51,142 nt of DNA from Defluviitaleaceae bacterium (lineage in GTDB: Bacteria > Bacillota > Clostridia > Lachnospirales > WQUN01), in contig WQSB01000001.1 of NCBI GenBank assembly GCA_009788085.1, forward strand, positions 1 through 51,142, in the 5' to 3' direction. Every line of letters begins with the position of its first letter. The stretch's first letter is position 1. Under the pieces are notes generated by a model, which had not been told where the DNA came from, did not search any database, and was given only the letters and a program-made list of their open reading frames with translations. Of this stretch, positions 40,244-47,845 are shown one piece after another. Position numbers and translations under genes: made by a program.

Positions 40244-40490
40244 CGCACAAATACCTCCTAACAATCGCTTCCACTTTGGCGACCGTGGCCGCGCCGATGC
40301 CCTTTGTTGTTTTAAGCGAAAGGATTATTCGCTCGACGTTTTGCTCACCTGTGGGGCCGCTCGGCTTTGGGGGCGCAGTTTTTCGGTCGGCATATTCCAC
40401 CAGCTGGCGGTCAGTCATTTTGCGGAGCGTAACAGCGCGGTCATGGATGGCGCGTTCCTCCGGGGTGCGTCTACAATTTCGCTTTGCCAT
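40236..40490 (-). CDS. Small protein with helix-hairpin-helix-like end
   Basis: An 84-residue protein. Basic N-terminus (KRNCRRTPEERAIHDRAVTL), MTDRQLVEYADRK and a C-terminal TKGIGAATVAKVEAIVRRYL resembling a single HhH (GIGxxT...I) DNA-contact motif. Located between the two radical-SAM-type genes and overlapping both. Function unknown; a DNA-binding helper is possible. Confidence 0.65.
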   Translation of the reverse strand: MAKRNCRRTPEERAIHDRAVTLRKMTDRQLVEYADRKTAPPKPSGPTGEQNVERIILSLKTTKGIGAATVAKVEAIVRRYLCDE

Positions 40491-41355
40491 ATATGTCCTC
40501 CTCGAGGTAATATTGAAAATCCTTATAACTTGTTCCGCGCTTCATATGCGCCTCTATCGCTGGTGGCCGCTGCCATTGCCGCGCAAATTTATTCCAGTCT
40601 GGCTCATACCTAGTTTTTGTTTTTGTGAAATCGCGCTTCAGCATTGCAAAGGGCATCGCGCCGGCATGGTAAATTTCCTGTAGTCGCGCTTCGTTTTTGT
40701 CCATGTCGTCACCGATGAGTGCGTAGCATCGTATTTTTTCTCGGTTAAACCCAGCTTTTGTGAGCTTTTCAGCGGCGGCCTTGAAACCGGGCAGAGCATC
40801 ATCTGAATCACAGGCCAGCCAAAGTTCGTCAATCCGCAAGCTGGTTACATTGTCGATGAAATGACTATTTATCAGCTCAACCGCAAGGCCACCTTTGAAA
40901 CAAATCCCTGCTTGTGAGCGAAGCATGGCGAAAACTTTATCCTTGTGCGTTCGGCTGGCTTGCAAAAAATTGTTGTCCTGTATCACGTTTCCGGGTTGGA
41001 TGGGAAGTTCTCGTAATCGCCCCTCGATACGCGGCACACTGCAAAAGCCACAATTTTTGTTGCATCCCCTCGTGGTAAACACGATGTTGGGCTTGATATA
41101 CATGCCGGGAATAAAATCATCTGCCGGAGAGCCGTATGCCGGGGCGCCTAACTTCACAGGCTTGTTTGTGATGAGCCACCATTTGTGAGCCAGCTCCTCG
41201 CATAACGTTTTATCCCATGTGAACACGCAACAAACGTGGACTTCCCTGTGTTCCGGGATTAAATATTTTTTATCCGGCGGCGACCCGATAAAGGCATATT
41301 CATCTTCGGGGGTGTATGACGTTCTTCGGGGGAAAACGCGGATTATTCCATTCAT
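40471..41355 (-). CDS. Radical SAM protein
   Basis: A 294-residue protein with the radical SAM cluster C98-x3-C102-x2-C105 in FTTRGCNKNCGFCSVPRIEG, the same arrangement and following Pro-Arg seen in MiaB-like and B12-type radical SAM proteins. The first 90 residues (CCVFTWDKTLCEELAHKWWL) form an N-terminal domain; the rest includes IDELWLACDSDDALPGFKAA and GDDMDKNEARLQEIYHAGAM. It overlaps the HNH stop by 4 nt. Substrate unknown; clustering with DUF5131 and PP-loop genes suggests base or cofactor modification. Confidence 0.88.
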   Translation of the reverse strand: MNGIIRVFPRRTSYTPEDEYAFIGSPPDKKYLIPEHREVHVCCVFTWDKTLCEELAHKWWLITNKPVKLGAPAYGSPADDFIPGMYIKPNIVFTTRGCNKNCGFCSVPRIEGRLRELPIQPGNVIQDNNFLQASRTHKDKVFAMLRSQAGICFKGGLAVELINSHFIDNVTSLRIDELWLACDSDDALPGFKAAAEKLTKAGFNREKIRCYALIGDDMDKNEARLQEIYHAGAMPFAMLKRDFTKTKTRYEPDWNKFARQWQRPPAIEAHMKRGTSYKDFQYYLEEDIYGKAKL

Positions 41356-41999
41356 GTAGATTTTTTCACCCTCCGCTTTTTCAGCTTGTTTTTCTTCTCG
41401 CTTACCTTGCTAATCAAATCAGCTGTGAGAATGCCTATCTTGGTAAGTTCCACCGTCGCACCGATTAACTTCTGCTGGTTAAGCCGTGCCAGCTGTGCGC
41501 GGGTGACGAGGAGCAGATTATCAAGGGTGATGTTTTGCCGATTGCCATCCCCAAAGATTAAAACGTGGCCTTTGGGGACGGCACCGTTGGCCTGCTCCCA
41601 TATGTGAACGTGGAGCATTCGCCATTTTTTCGGCTCGGCAATTTTCACTTCCGTGTAACCGTCAACCGTGATGCGCGTACTCCCTACGGGCTTATGGTTG
41701 TGTGGCATATGTCCTTTTTTGAATTCAGTTTCCCGGCTGTATCGGACATATTTGCCTTTGTTATGGGAAATCTGCCCCTTTTTGAATTTCGTGTCGCGCC
41801 CTGTTTGCACTCCGTAGCGTCCGGCGAATCCTTTAACCTGCTCGGCGGAAATCGGCGGCCTGGGTGGGTCGTCACCCATTTCGGGATAACTGACACAAAA
41901 CACAGAATTGAAAAGTTGAGCAGTTGTCTCGAAGCTCCGACCGGGGATATGCGCGATTAGAAATTCACGCTCCTCGTCGCTATATTTGCGACCATACAC
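41352..41999 (-). CDS. HNH endonuclease
   Basis: A 215-residue HNH protein, homing-type. The N-terminal part (SDEEREFLIAHIPGRSFETT) resembles DNA-binding regions of intron-like endonucleases; two KKGQISHNKGKYV / KKGHMPHNHKPVG elements are short tandem motifs of the kind common in free-standing HNH enzymes. The HNH core is KKWRMLHVHIWEQANGAVPK then VLIFGDGNRQNITLDNLLLV with the His, Asn and last acidic/Asn residues. Located immediately after the 80-aa gene downstream of VR2. It could promote spread of this region. Confidence 0.88.
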   Translation of the reverse strand: MYGRKYSDEEREFLIAHIPGRSFETTAQLFNSVFCVSYPEMGDDPPRPPISAEQVKGFAGRYGVQTGRDTKFKKGQISHNKGKYVRYSRETEFKKGHMPHNHKPVGSTRITVDGYTEVKIAEPKKWRMLHVHIWEQANGAVPKGHVLIFGDGNRQNITLDNLLLVTRAQLARLNQQKLIGATVELTKIGILTADLISKVSEKKNKLKKRRVKKST

Positions 42000-42001
42000 T
42001 T

Positions 42002-42244
42002 TTAACTGCCTCCATCCACAAGACCCAGTAACGCAGGAGCTTTGACCGTGTGTCCCATTTCATGGGCGGTTTTTATCACCTTCAGCTGGAAGCTCTCGCT
42101 GGCGATTATTTGGGCGGATATATCTGCAATAGCCCGGCCGCGCTCGATTACGGCAGTCAGCTCGTCGCCGGTGATGCTTTCGTCATCCAGCCTCTCCAGC
42201 TGTGCGTAAAGATAATTTTTCAAATCGGGTATTTTATTTTTCAT
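42002..42244 (-). CDS. Small unknown protein, 80 aa
   Basis: An 80-residue helical protein (DLKNYLYAQLERLDDESITG, then VIERGRAIADISAQIIASES) of a kind common in clostridial phages. ATG 42244 has AAAGGAG about eight bases before it. A longer frame exists to 42436 but reads antiframe through VR2 and is rejected. Its ribosome site starts right after the VR2 hairpin, so hairpin folding could affect translation. Function unknown. Confidence 0.75.
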   Translation of the reverse strand: MKNKIPDLKNYLYAQLERLDDESITGDELTAVIERGRAIADISAQIIASESFQLKVIKTAHEMGHTVKAPALLGLVDGGS

Positions 42245-42263
42245 AACGCGCTCCTTTCCATTG

Positions 42264-42285
42264 CCCCTGCGCTTCCGCGCAGGGG
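42264..42285 (-). promoter_or_regulatory. DGR target-recognition hairpin downstream of VR2
   Basis: A perfect 9-bp stem CCCCTGCGC/GCGCAGGGG with a GGAA tetraloop (GRNA type) on the coding strand, 35 nt after VR2. No T tract follows, so it is not a terminator. It shares the CCCCTGC start with the VR1 hairpin and the same distance to the repeat, the signature of the DGR cruciform element. Confidence 0.87.
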
Positions 42286-42297
42286 AGCAGCACACAG

Positions 42298-43227
42298 TTA
42301 GGCAGATTTCAGTTTTACAAAAGCGAGGCGAACGCCGACAGACGTAGACACGAGCCACGGCCAGGCGTCGCAAGAGACAGCGCGGGCCCCAGCGTGAACA
42401 CCATTGTGCCAGTGGCCACCGACGCTCAACGGCCATTCGCCCTCGTTATTCAGCCAAACGTGGCCGACATTTTTATCCGATACAGGCACCATGCCAATGG
42501 CCTTCAGCCTCGACACCACCTCAGCATCGACAGCAGGGTCAACCGTGATTTCATGAAACCAGCCGCTTATGAAATCGCGCTTTACGAGGTCTGCGGGGAC
42601 GAGTACGAGCTTGCCCTCACGCGATACAAATCCTACTCCGAGGCTCACCCACCCATCGTCCGAATTTATCGCTGCATCGTTATTGGGGATGACATGGATG
42701 ATGCCGTTGACCAGCTTTAGCCCGGCGCACATTTCGAATATATTTCCGCAAAGGTCATACACGCCGTCCTCCGTGTGATCGTGTGACCATGTAACCGGGC
42801 CGGAGCCAGTGAGGATATCGCAGTCATCATAGGTAAGTCCGCGCTCGGTTTCGTCGCCGTGATATTTGCCGTTGTTGGTATTGCCGTGGGGAATGCTGCC
42901 GAGCCTTTGACAAATTAATGCCAGCAGTGCCATTTCCGCGTTTGTGGCCATGTGCCAGCCAGGGCCTTTGGCGGCGCAAGCATCGGCCGCGTCTTTGAAG
43001 GTGATTTCCGTGGTCGCCTTTTGGTAAGGCAAGCTGTAGGCGCGGTCGTTATAAATTGCGGCCGCGTATTTTCCGATGTACAGCTCCTCCACTTCTTGGC
43101 CGTTTACGAAAAAGGCATCGTGAAGCGCATCGCTGTCGGCGCATTTCAATTCGTGCAAAGTGGCCTTATTTATACGCACCATGTAATCAGTGCCGCCATG
43201 CTGGTCGTTCATTTTTACAGTGTTCAT
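42298..43227 (-). CDS. DGR-diversified C-type lectin/FGE-fold protein, remote target 2
   Basis: A 309-residue protein ending in VR2 (residues 266-303) and the tail FVKLKSA. The FGE/formylglycine-enzyme-like fold is visible: VEELYIGKYAAAIYNDRAYS, GPGWHMATNAEMALLALICQ, EDGVYDLCGNIFEMCAGLKL, and the final SVGGHWHNGVHAGARAV ... VGVRLA. Unlike target 1 it has no fibre domain, signal peptide or membrane helix; the first 50 residues are a short beta-type extension (YMVRINKATLHELKCADSDA). It lies in the early region between DUF1064/ParB genes and small genes, with TTAGGAGG before ATG 43227. Where and to what it binds is unknown. Confidence 0.93.
   Translation of the reverse strand: MNTVKMNDQHGGTDYMVRINKATLHELKCADSDALHDAFFVNGQEVEELYIGKYAAAIYNDRAYSLPYQKATTEITFKDAADACAAKGPGWHMATNAEMALLALICQRLGSIPHGNTNNGKYHGDETERGLTYDDCDILTGSGPVTWSHDHTEDGVYDLCGNIFEMCAGLKLVNGIIHVIPNNDAAINSDDGWVSLGVGFVSREGKLVLVPADLVKRDFISGWFHEITVDPAVDAEVVSRLKAIGMVPVSDKNVGHVWLNNEGEWPLSVGGHWHNGVHAGARAVSCDAWPWLVSTSVGVRLAFVKLKSA
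42321..42432 (-). repeat. DGR variable repeat 2 (VR2)
   Basis: A 112-nt copy of the TR at the 3' end of the remote target gene. It has 14 substitutions versus TR, all at template adenines, including AAT to TCT three times and AAC to CTC, GAC, GCC and CAC. Eight template adenines are retained. Homology ends match the TR at both sides, with the GCTTT end one base longer than in VR1. Confidence 0.97.
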
Positions 43228-43236
43228 AGTGTCCTC

Positions 43237-43593
43237 CTAATTTTTTATGAGCCGTAGTTCGAGCCACGGATATTGTGCCTCCCACAGCTTTTTCTTGATT
43301 TTGAATTCCTTTGTTTCCATGCCCTTCACGTCCTCGACCCACACCGTGCCGTCCATATCGCAGACCATGAAGTCGGGTCGGTAGCGGATGCCACCGGGCA
43401 GAGTAAATGACGGCTGAAGCATGAAGCCCTTGATTTCCCCGGCTTGCCGGAGCATTTTTAATTCACCATATCTCCGCGCCTCTGCCCGGCTGTCGAAATT
43501 AATGCCATCAACCTCGGTTTTTATATTTCGATACTTGGACGGCTTGGTGGCCTTCTTTACGAGCTGGCGATATTGTTCCGGCGTTACCCTCAT
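43237..43593 (-). CDS. DUF1064 nuclease-like protein
   Basis: A 118-residue DUF1064 protein, a phage restriction-endonuclease-fold or Holliday-junction-resolvase-like family. Motifs: KYRNIKTEVDGINFDSRAEA (FDS.aEA), LQPSFTLPGGIRYRPDFMVC (P.F.L..g.rYr.DF) and VWVEDVKGMETKEFKIKKKL (vEDvKG..T..f..K), giving the E-D-ExK catalytic set. It overlaps the ParB gene by 4 nt. Likely acts in phage DNA recombination or processing. Confidence 0.9.
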   Translation of the reverse strand: MRVTPEQYRQLVKKATKPSKYRNIKTEVDGINFDSRAEARRYGELKMLRQAGEIKGFMLQPSFTLPGGIRYRPDFMVCDMDGTVWVEDVKGMETKEFKIKKKLWEAQYPWLELRLIKN

Positions 43594-44921
43594 GCCGCCT
43601 CGCCTTCGGCCAGCAGAAGTTCGTGGGTACCGTTGCGCAGAGCCAGCTCCTCGTCCGACATTTCGTAACCGATGCTGATGAGGAAGTCGTAAATACGGTC
43701 AAGCTCCTCATTTTCCGTGTGGACACACTTGTAATCGTGGTAGCTCCAATCGTCATCGTCCATGCCGTTTATATAGGCGGAGATGAACATTGCCTTTTCC
43801 GGGGCTTCGGCTATTTTCCCGGCAATTAGAACGTCATCGTTTTCGGAATCGTCCTTGCTGAATATAATTCCAGTCATCAGCGCGAAGTCGTTTTTAATAT
43901 TCCACACATGCTTTTTTTGCAAAATTGAGTGTGCAATAAATGCCATGACTTGGGAGCTGTGGTTTTTGGGTGAAAATTCTTTAACAAACTTCCGGCGCAA
44001 TTCATAGGCGCGATTCGCAAGTGCATCGAGCTGGTCGCTGCGAGACCGACGACGCGCTTCCTCTTCGGCTTTTTCATTGCTGGCCGAAGTTTCTGTATCG
44101 GGGATTTCGCGGAGTAGTTTGATGTGACCTCCGTCGTCATGGAAGAAATATTTAACTGTGTCAAGGTCGGTGGGAAGGGTGCGCGCTGTATCCACATACA
44201 TCCAGCGAAGGATGCGGCAGTTGTCGCCAATATCGTCCTCGTCCTCGATTTCCACGGCAAAGGTTTTGAGCCAGTCAAGAAGCTCCACACGCTTCTCGGC
44301 ATTCTTTTCTTTGTCCGTGGCCGTCTTTAGCGTCCACTTGAAATTGGGTGTACCGATGGAATCCAGTACCTCGTTTTTCAAATCGGGGTCGTTGACTTTG
44401 TCCAGCTCGGCATAATCCGCAATGGTCGCGCCGCGCATCTCGGCGGCCTTAAATTTTTCTTTGTCGAGGGCGAGGAGTTTTACCCGGCTACGGACGGTGG
44501 TCTGTGAAAAGCCCGTCTTGTCGGATATGGTCATGATTGTTTCGCCGTAGTCCAGCAATAGCTGCATACCTTGAGCCTGTTCATACTTGGTTAGGTCGTT
44601 TCGTTGCATGTTTTCCAGCAACATGGTCGCCACCTGCGTAGACTCATCCATTACGACGACGGCACACATTACCTCAGTAAGTCCGGCTTGCCTCGCGGCT
44701 GCGGAGCGGCGATGACCAATGATGACGGTGTAATCGCCTTCGTATTTTTTCTTTTGACCGAGGCGTTTTGCGTACTGTTCCGGGTCTTTGGGTACCACGG
44801 TGAGATTTTGCAAAACCCCTGTTGCTTTGATGCTGTCGGCCAGCTCAGACAGATCCCCTAAGTCCGAGCGCGGGTTGTTGGGATGCGGAAATATCCGCTC
44901 CAATTCGATGTTCTGCAGCAT
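43590..44921 (-). CDS. ParB/Spo0J-family partition-like protein
   Basis: A 443-residue ParB. The N-terminal CTPase/ParB domain has IFPHPNNPRSDLGDLSELAD, the box GHRRSAAARQAG and LLENMQRNDLTKYEQAQGMQ, followed by the HTH (MTISDKTGFSQTTVRSRVKL). The long C-terminal region (about 200-443) is helical and acidic without known domain. No parA is next to it, so in phages it may act in replication, gene regulation or as a nuclease-like ParB rather than segregation. Overlaps DUF1064 start by 4 nt. Confidence 0.92.
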   Translation of the reverse strand: MLQNIELERIFPHPNNPRSDLGDLSELADSIKATGVLQNLTVVPKDPEQYAKRLGQKKKYEGDYTVIIGHRRSAAARQAGLTEVMCAVVVMDESTQVATMLLENMQRNDLTKYEQAQGMQLLLDYGETIMTISDKTGFSQTTVRSRVKLLALDKEKFKAAEMRGATIADYAELDKVNDPDLKNEVLDSIGTPNFKWTLKTATDKEKNAEKRVELLDWLKTFAVEIEDEDDIGDNCRILRWMYVDTARTLPTDLDTVKYFFHDDGGHIKLLREIPDTETSASNEKAEEEARRRSRSDQLDALANRAYELRRKFVKEFSPKNHSSQVMAFIAHSILQKKHVWNIKNDFALMTGIIFSKDDSENDDVLIAGKIAEAPEKAMFISAYINGMDDDDWSYHDYKCVHTENEELDRIYDFLISIGYEMSDEELALRNGTHELLLAEGEAA

Positions 44922-44923
44922 GG

Positions 44924-45478
44924 TTAATCCTCCTTGTTTCTGTAGTTATCACACTTGCGCCGAAAATATGCCGGCACCTTCGGGTTGCCGTATGCGCAGT
45001 AGAGATACTTGATTTGGATGCCACTGTGATACTTTGACTGCTCAAGCTCGGGGTGTGAATTTTCACACGTTCCGCAACACTCCTCGCCGGGGTCAAAATT
45101 GCCGAGCATTTGTTGCATATTTGCAAGGTGTAGGTCGTGGTTTTTTCGCTCAATAATAATTTTTTCAGCAAGGCCAACAATCTGCCCCGGTGAAGGAAAA
45201 AAACCTTTACGGTCGTCTTTAATAAATTTTGCGACCGCCGCATGGATTATCTCCGGCTCTATTCCCATCAGAGCCTCTGCCCATACCATTGCGGTGTTGG
45301 TGGCGGTTTCCACTGATGCGCTTTGTGATTGCACCGGGAATGCGTAGCGGAGCTTTAACAGCTCAACCGTTACGAGAGCCTCGTATTGATAAATTTGCCG
45401 TATTTTTTGCGGGTCAATTATTTCCCCGTAAAAAGCCTGTTGTGGCACCGACAAAGCGGTTATTTCAGCTGGAGGCAT
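44924..45478 (-). CDS. Probable helicase loader (SPP1 G39P-like)
   Basis: A 184-residue protein with VWAEALMGIEPEIIHAAVAK and FIKDDRKGFFPSPGQIVGLA, the WA..L.......AV..f.....ffPspg.I..l pattern of G39P-type helicase loaders. The C-terminus has a Cys-rich part (CCGTCENSHPEL ... YLYCAYGNPKVP and CDNY) that may bind zinc. ATG 45478 is chosen for GGAGG and its 14-nt overlap with the initiator gene end. Context with a DnaD-like initiator supports loading of the host replicative helicase. Confidence 0.75.
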   Translation of the reverse strand: MPPAEITALSVPQQAFYGEIIDPQKIRQIYQYEALVTVELLKLRYAFPVQSQSASVETATNTAMVWAEALMGIEPEIIHAAVAKFIKDDRKGFFPSPGQIVGLAEKIIIERKNHDLHLANMQQMLGNFDPGEECCGTCENSHPELEQSKYHSGIQIKYLYCAYGNPKVPAYFRRKCDNYRNKED

Positions 45479-46451
45479 ATTTTCTCGCCTCCTCCACGGC
45501 GCGCATGGCATTTTCGGCAAAGCCATCTACCTTTGGGGGCGGTGTGCCACTCCTCGCGCCATAGGTTTGTTTTTGCGCTTTCTTGATGCGGTGCAGTTCT
45601 TCTGCCCGAAGAAAAGCGTCCATGTTTAAAATCTTTTCCATCACGCAGCGGTCAAGGATTTTCTTGGCGTAGTTCCAATTTGCCGCACCGTTTTCGTGGC
45701 TCCGATCCATTGCGAGGCAGATAACATCCTCGGCAATTCCGCAGTTTAGGTAATCCCGAAGCTCCTCCAGCACCATTGGGCGCATAATTCCAAATAGGCG
45801 TTCGTAATGCTTCACCGGGCTCGTGGGGCTAAATCCAGTTTGTGCGGGGTTTGTGCGGGTGTTTGCGTCGGTTATTCCGTCACAAGCATTTTGTGCGGGG
45901 TTTTGCGACGGAATTTCCGGCACATTATCAGTAGTAGGAGGTAGAAGATGATTAAGTAACTCTCTCGTATCTGTGTAACTACTACTACTCTTATTACTAA
46001 TAGGCGGTTTAACCGACGCAAAACTTCCGTTTTCTTCGTTTGTGGCGTTTATTCCGTCACAAGTTGGGTTGCGCGGACTTTGTGCGGGTGCTTGTGCGGG
46101 GTTTGTGCGGGTGTTTGCGTCGGTTATTCCGTCGCTAATTATTTGTGTCGGATAAAACGACACAACGGAGTAAACTGCGGATGCCCTCCCACTTCGTTGC
46201 CGCCAAATAATGCGACCGAGCTGTTGAAGGCGGTTTCGTGCGTCGCCAATAGCGTCTTTTTTTAGTCCTGTTTTACCCTCAAGGGTTGACATGGCTACTG
46301 CAAACTCTTCCGGACATCCTGCCTTGTGCCATGTGTGCATCAAGGCAAGCCATAGGCATATACATGATGTTCCCATACAGTTTGTTTCGAGCCAGTCGTA
46401 AAAGGCTAAAATCTCAGCCGTTAGGCGTTCATTGTTAACGGTCCATTTCAA
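45465..46451 (-). CDS. DnaD-like replication initiator
   Basis: A 328-residue initiator. The N-terminal winged-helix region (1-95) has LKKDAIGDARNRLQQLGRII; a long disordered Asn/Thr/Pro/Ser linker with repeated ITDANTRTNPAQ units (107 and 190 region) follows; the C-terminal DnaB_2/DnaD-type motif is YLNCGIAEDVICLAMDRSHE then NWNYAKKILDRCVMEKILN. It would melt or recruit at the origin, which in such phages often lies within the initiator gene. The linker DNA holds the iteron-like repeats described separately. Confidence 0.85.
   Translation of the reverse strand: MKWTVNNERLTAEILAFYDWLETNCMGTSCICLWLALMHTWHKAGCPEEFAVAMSTLEGKTGLKKDAIGDARNRLQQLGRIIWRQRSGRASAVYSVVSFYPTQIISDGITDANTRTNPAQAPAQSPRNPTCDGINATNEENGSFASVKPPISNKSSSSYTDTRELLNHLLPPTTDNVPEIPSQNPAQNACDGITDANTRTNPAQTGFSPTSPVKHYERLFGIMRPMVLEELRDYLNCGIAEDVICLAMDRSHENGAANWNYAKKILDRCVMEKILNMDAFLRAEELHRIKKAQKQTYGARSGTPPPKVDGFAENAMRAVEEARKYASS
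45840..45881. repeat. 42-bp direct repeat A inside the initiator gene
   Basis: This 42-bp unit is repeated exactly at 46092-46133, 252 bp away. Each contains two TTTGTGCGGG-like decamers and TTATTCCGTC. A further TTGTGCGGGG lies at 45891-45900, and TTATTCCGTCACAAG recurs at 45872-45886 and 46049-46063. Confidence 0.85.
46092..46133. repeat. 42-bp direct repeat B inside the initiator gene
   Basis: Exact second copy of the repeat at 45840-45881. One more TTTGTGCGGG lies just before it at 46080-46089, giving at least six iteron-like decamers over 300 bp. An AT-richer tract (about 45950-46010) lies between copies. The perfect inverted repeat TTGTGTCG/CGACACAA follows at 46143-46165. Confidence 0.85.
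46143..46165. repeat. Perfect inverted repeat next to the iterons
   Basis: TTGTGTCG-gataaaa-CGACACAA: two perfect 8-bp arms around 7 bp, 10 bp from repeat B. It could form part of an origin or an initiator binding site. Confidence 0.6.
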
Positions 46452-46483
46452 TCAATCACCACCGTTCCGTTGTGGTCTGCGTT

Positions 46484-47119
46484 TTATTCGTTGTATAAAA
46501 TGCCATACACATGATATTTTTCTGCGAAGGTATCTCTGCCAATGGTGTGCGCTTCATCGTGATGTATTCGGCAAAGGCAAATCTTGCGGTGTCCACTGTC
46601 GTCATAGGTCTTGCGGTTTCTTCCCATCCCTATAACATCCCAATGGTGTTGCTCTCCTTCGAGGCCGCAGATGATACAGCGGCGGTGCTTCAGCGAGGAA
46701 TAAATAGCGGCGTTAATATCGTCTGTGCGGTTAACAAGCGGCTCGGTCAGCGGAACATCCCACCCAAGGCAGAAGTCCAGCAGAAAGGAAATATAGTGCC
46801 GCGCCGCTGTCACGCTACAGTCGGAAAGCGAGAAATACATTGCATTCTTGGCGGTCATAAATTCGTGCTTTAACCACCAGTGGTTTGTTTCCCGGTCATC
46901 GCCGTTCCAAAGGGAAATGTCGTGCAGGGTTGCCCATGCCTTTTTCCGTTGTTTTGAGCTGATGGTGCGGCCGTCATCGATGCGAAGCTCCCCGACCAGC
47001 TTCCCGTCGTCAGACAGCTTTTTCATTTCGTCGGTGAGGCTCTCCCTGGGGACGAGGACATAAAAGTGAGTGCCGTCCGGGGATTCCTTATGCACTTCTG
47101 CGGTTATTTCTCTGTACAT
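46484..47119 (-). CDS. Putative HNHc nuclease (HNHc_6 type)
   Basis: A 211-residue protein. The first 130 residues (KQRKKAWATLHDISLWNGDD and EFMTAKNAMYFSLSDCSVTA) are like NinB/recombination-associated proteins; the C-terminal HNH part has HRRCIICGLEGEQHHWDVIG and HRKICLCRIHHDEAHTIGRD, with two Cys pairs for zinc and the HH catalytic pair. ATG 47119 is chosen for GGGGGGAG upstream. Lies between MBL and initiator genes in the recombination/replication block. Confidence 0.85.
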   Translation of the reverse strand: MYREITAEVHKESPDGTHFYVLVPRESLTDEMKKLSDDGKLVGELRIDDGRTISSKQRKKAWATLHDISLWNGDDRETNHWWLKHEFMTAKNAMYFSLSDCSVTAARHYISFLLDFCLGWDVPLTEPLVNRTDDINAAIYSSLKHRRCIICGLEGEQHHWDVIGMGRNRKTYDDSGHRKICLCRIHHDEAHTIGRDTFAEKYHVYGILYNE

Positions 47120-47140
47120 AACTCCCCCCAATAAGTAGGC

Positions 47141-47845
47141 TCAGATGCAGACGTAAACCTCTGCCCCGGTGAGCCGTTGAACGCGCTCCTTGAATGCCTC
47201 GGCGTTGCTGTTCCCCTCCGATATGTGCAGGAGATAAATCTGCTGGACGCGGCTTAGGTCGTTTGCCCGAAGCATATCCAGCACGGTATCAAGGCTCATG
47301 TGGCTTTCCATGATGCGTTTTGCTAGGAATGGTTGGACTTCCCCAGTTCTTACATGGTCAATCAATATTTCGCGGTCGTAATTGCACTCGGTCATAATGT
47401 GGGTCAATCCCTCGAAGGTGTAACGCACATAATGGGTGTCCGTCACATACAGGAGCTTTTCGCGGGTGGCCAGCGAGGTTATTACGAAGCCCAGCGGCTC
47501 GGCGCAGTCATGCACAAGGTCGAAGGGCATTATGGAAAACGTGCCGATGGTGAACGCCTCCCCGTTCCTAACGGGGTGAAGCCGGTGGCCGCTCCATTTT
47601 TTTGCATCTGCCGTGCCTTGCGAGGTGTAAATATCCACGCTGCGCTTCATTAGCTCCGCGCCGGCTTTGGCATGGTCGTTATGCTCATGGGTGATTAGGC
47701 ATCCGGCGAGGCTGGTCAGCCGGAAATTGCACCCTTTTTGTATTTCCCCGAAGGGTATGCCAGCCTCCAGTAGAAGCTCGGTCGTGCCATCGGAAATGAT
47801 GTAGCAATTCCCGGCACTACTGGAAGCCAGCACTTTGACCTTCAT
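47141..47845 (-). CDS. MBL-fold metallo-hydrolase
   Basis: A 234-residue metallo-beta-lactamase-fold protein. Metal motif THEHNDH at 52-58, FDLVHDCAEPLGFVI (next His), YVTDTHYVRYTFEGLTHIMT (Asp) and YLLHISEGNSNAEAF (last His). Start KVKVLASSSAGNCYIISDG is typical of phage MBL proteins related to YycJ-like exonucleases. Between recT and HNHc genes, it probably acts as a DNase in recombination. Starts on the last base of recT. Confidence 0.9.
   Translation of the reverse strand: MKVKVLASSSAGNCYIISDGTTELLLEAGIPFGEIQKGCNFRLTSLAGCLITHEHNDHAKAGAELMKRSVDIYTSQGTADAKKWSGHRLHPVRNGEAFTIGTFSIMPFDLVHDCAEPLGFVITSLATREKLLYVTDTHYVRYTFEGLTHIMTECNYDREILIDHVRTGEVQPFLAKRIMESHMSLDTVLDMLRANDLSRVQQIYLLHISEGNSNAEAFKERVQRLTGAEVYVCI

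Noticed and set aside
42245-42436. Upstream extension of the 80-aa gene through VR2 in another frame
   Set aside because: It is Arg/Cys-rich, has no ribosome site and overlaps VR2 out of frame; ATG 42244 has a proper site.
45840-46133. Repeats as a CRISPR array
   Set aside because: Only two full copies, 252 bp apart, in a coding region; no spacer series or cas genes.
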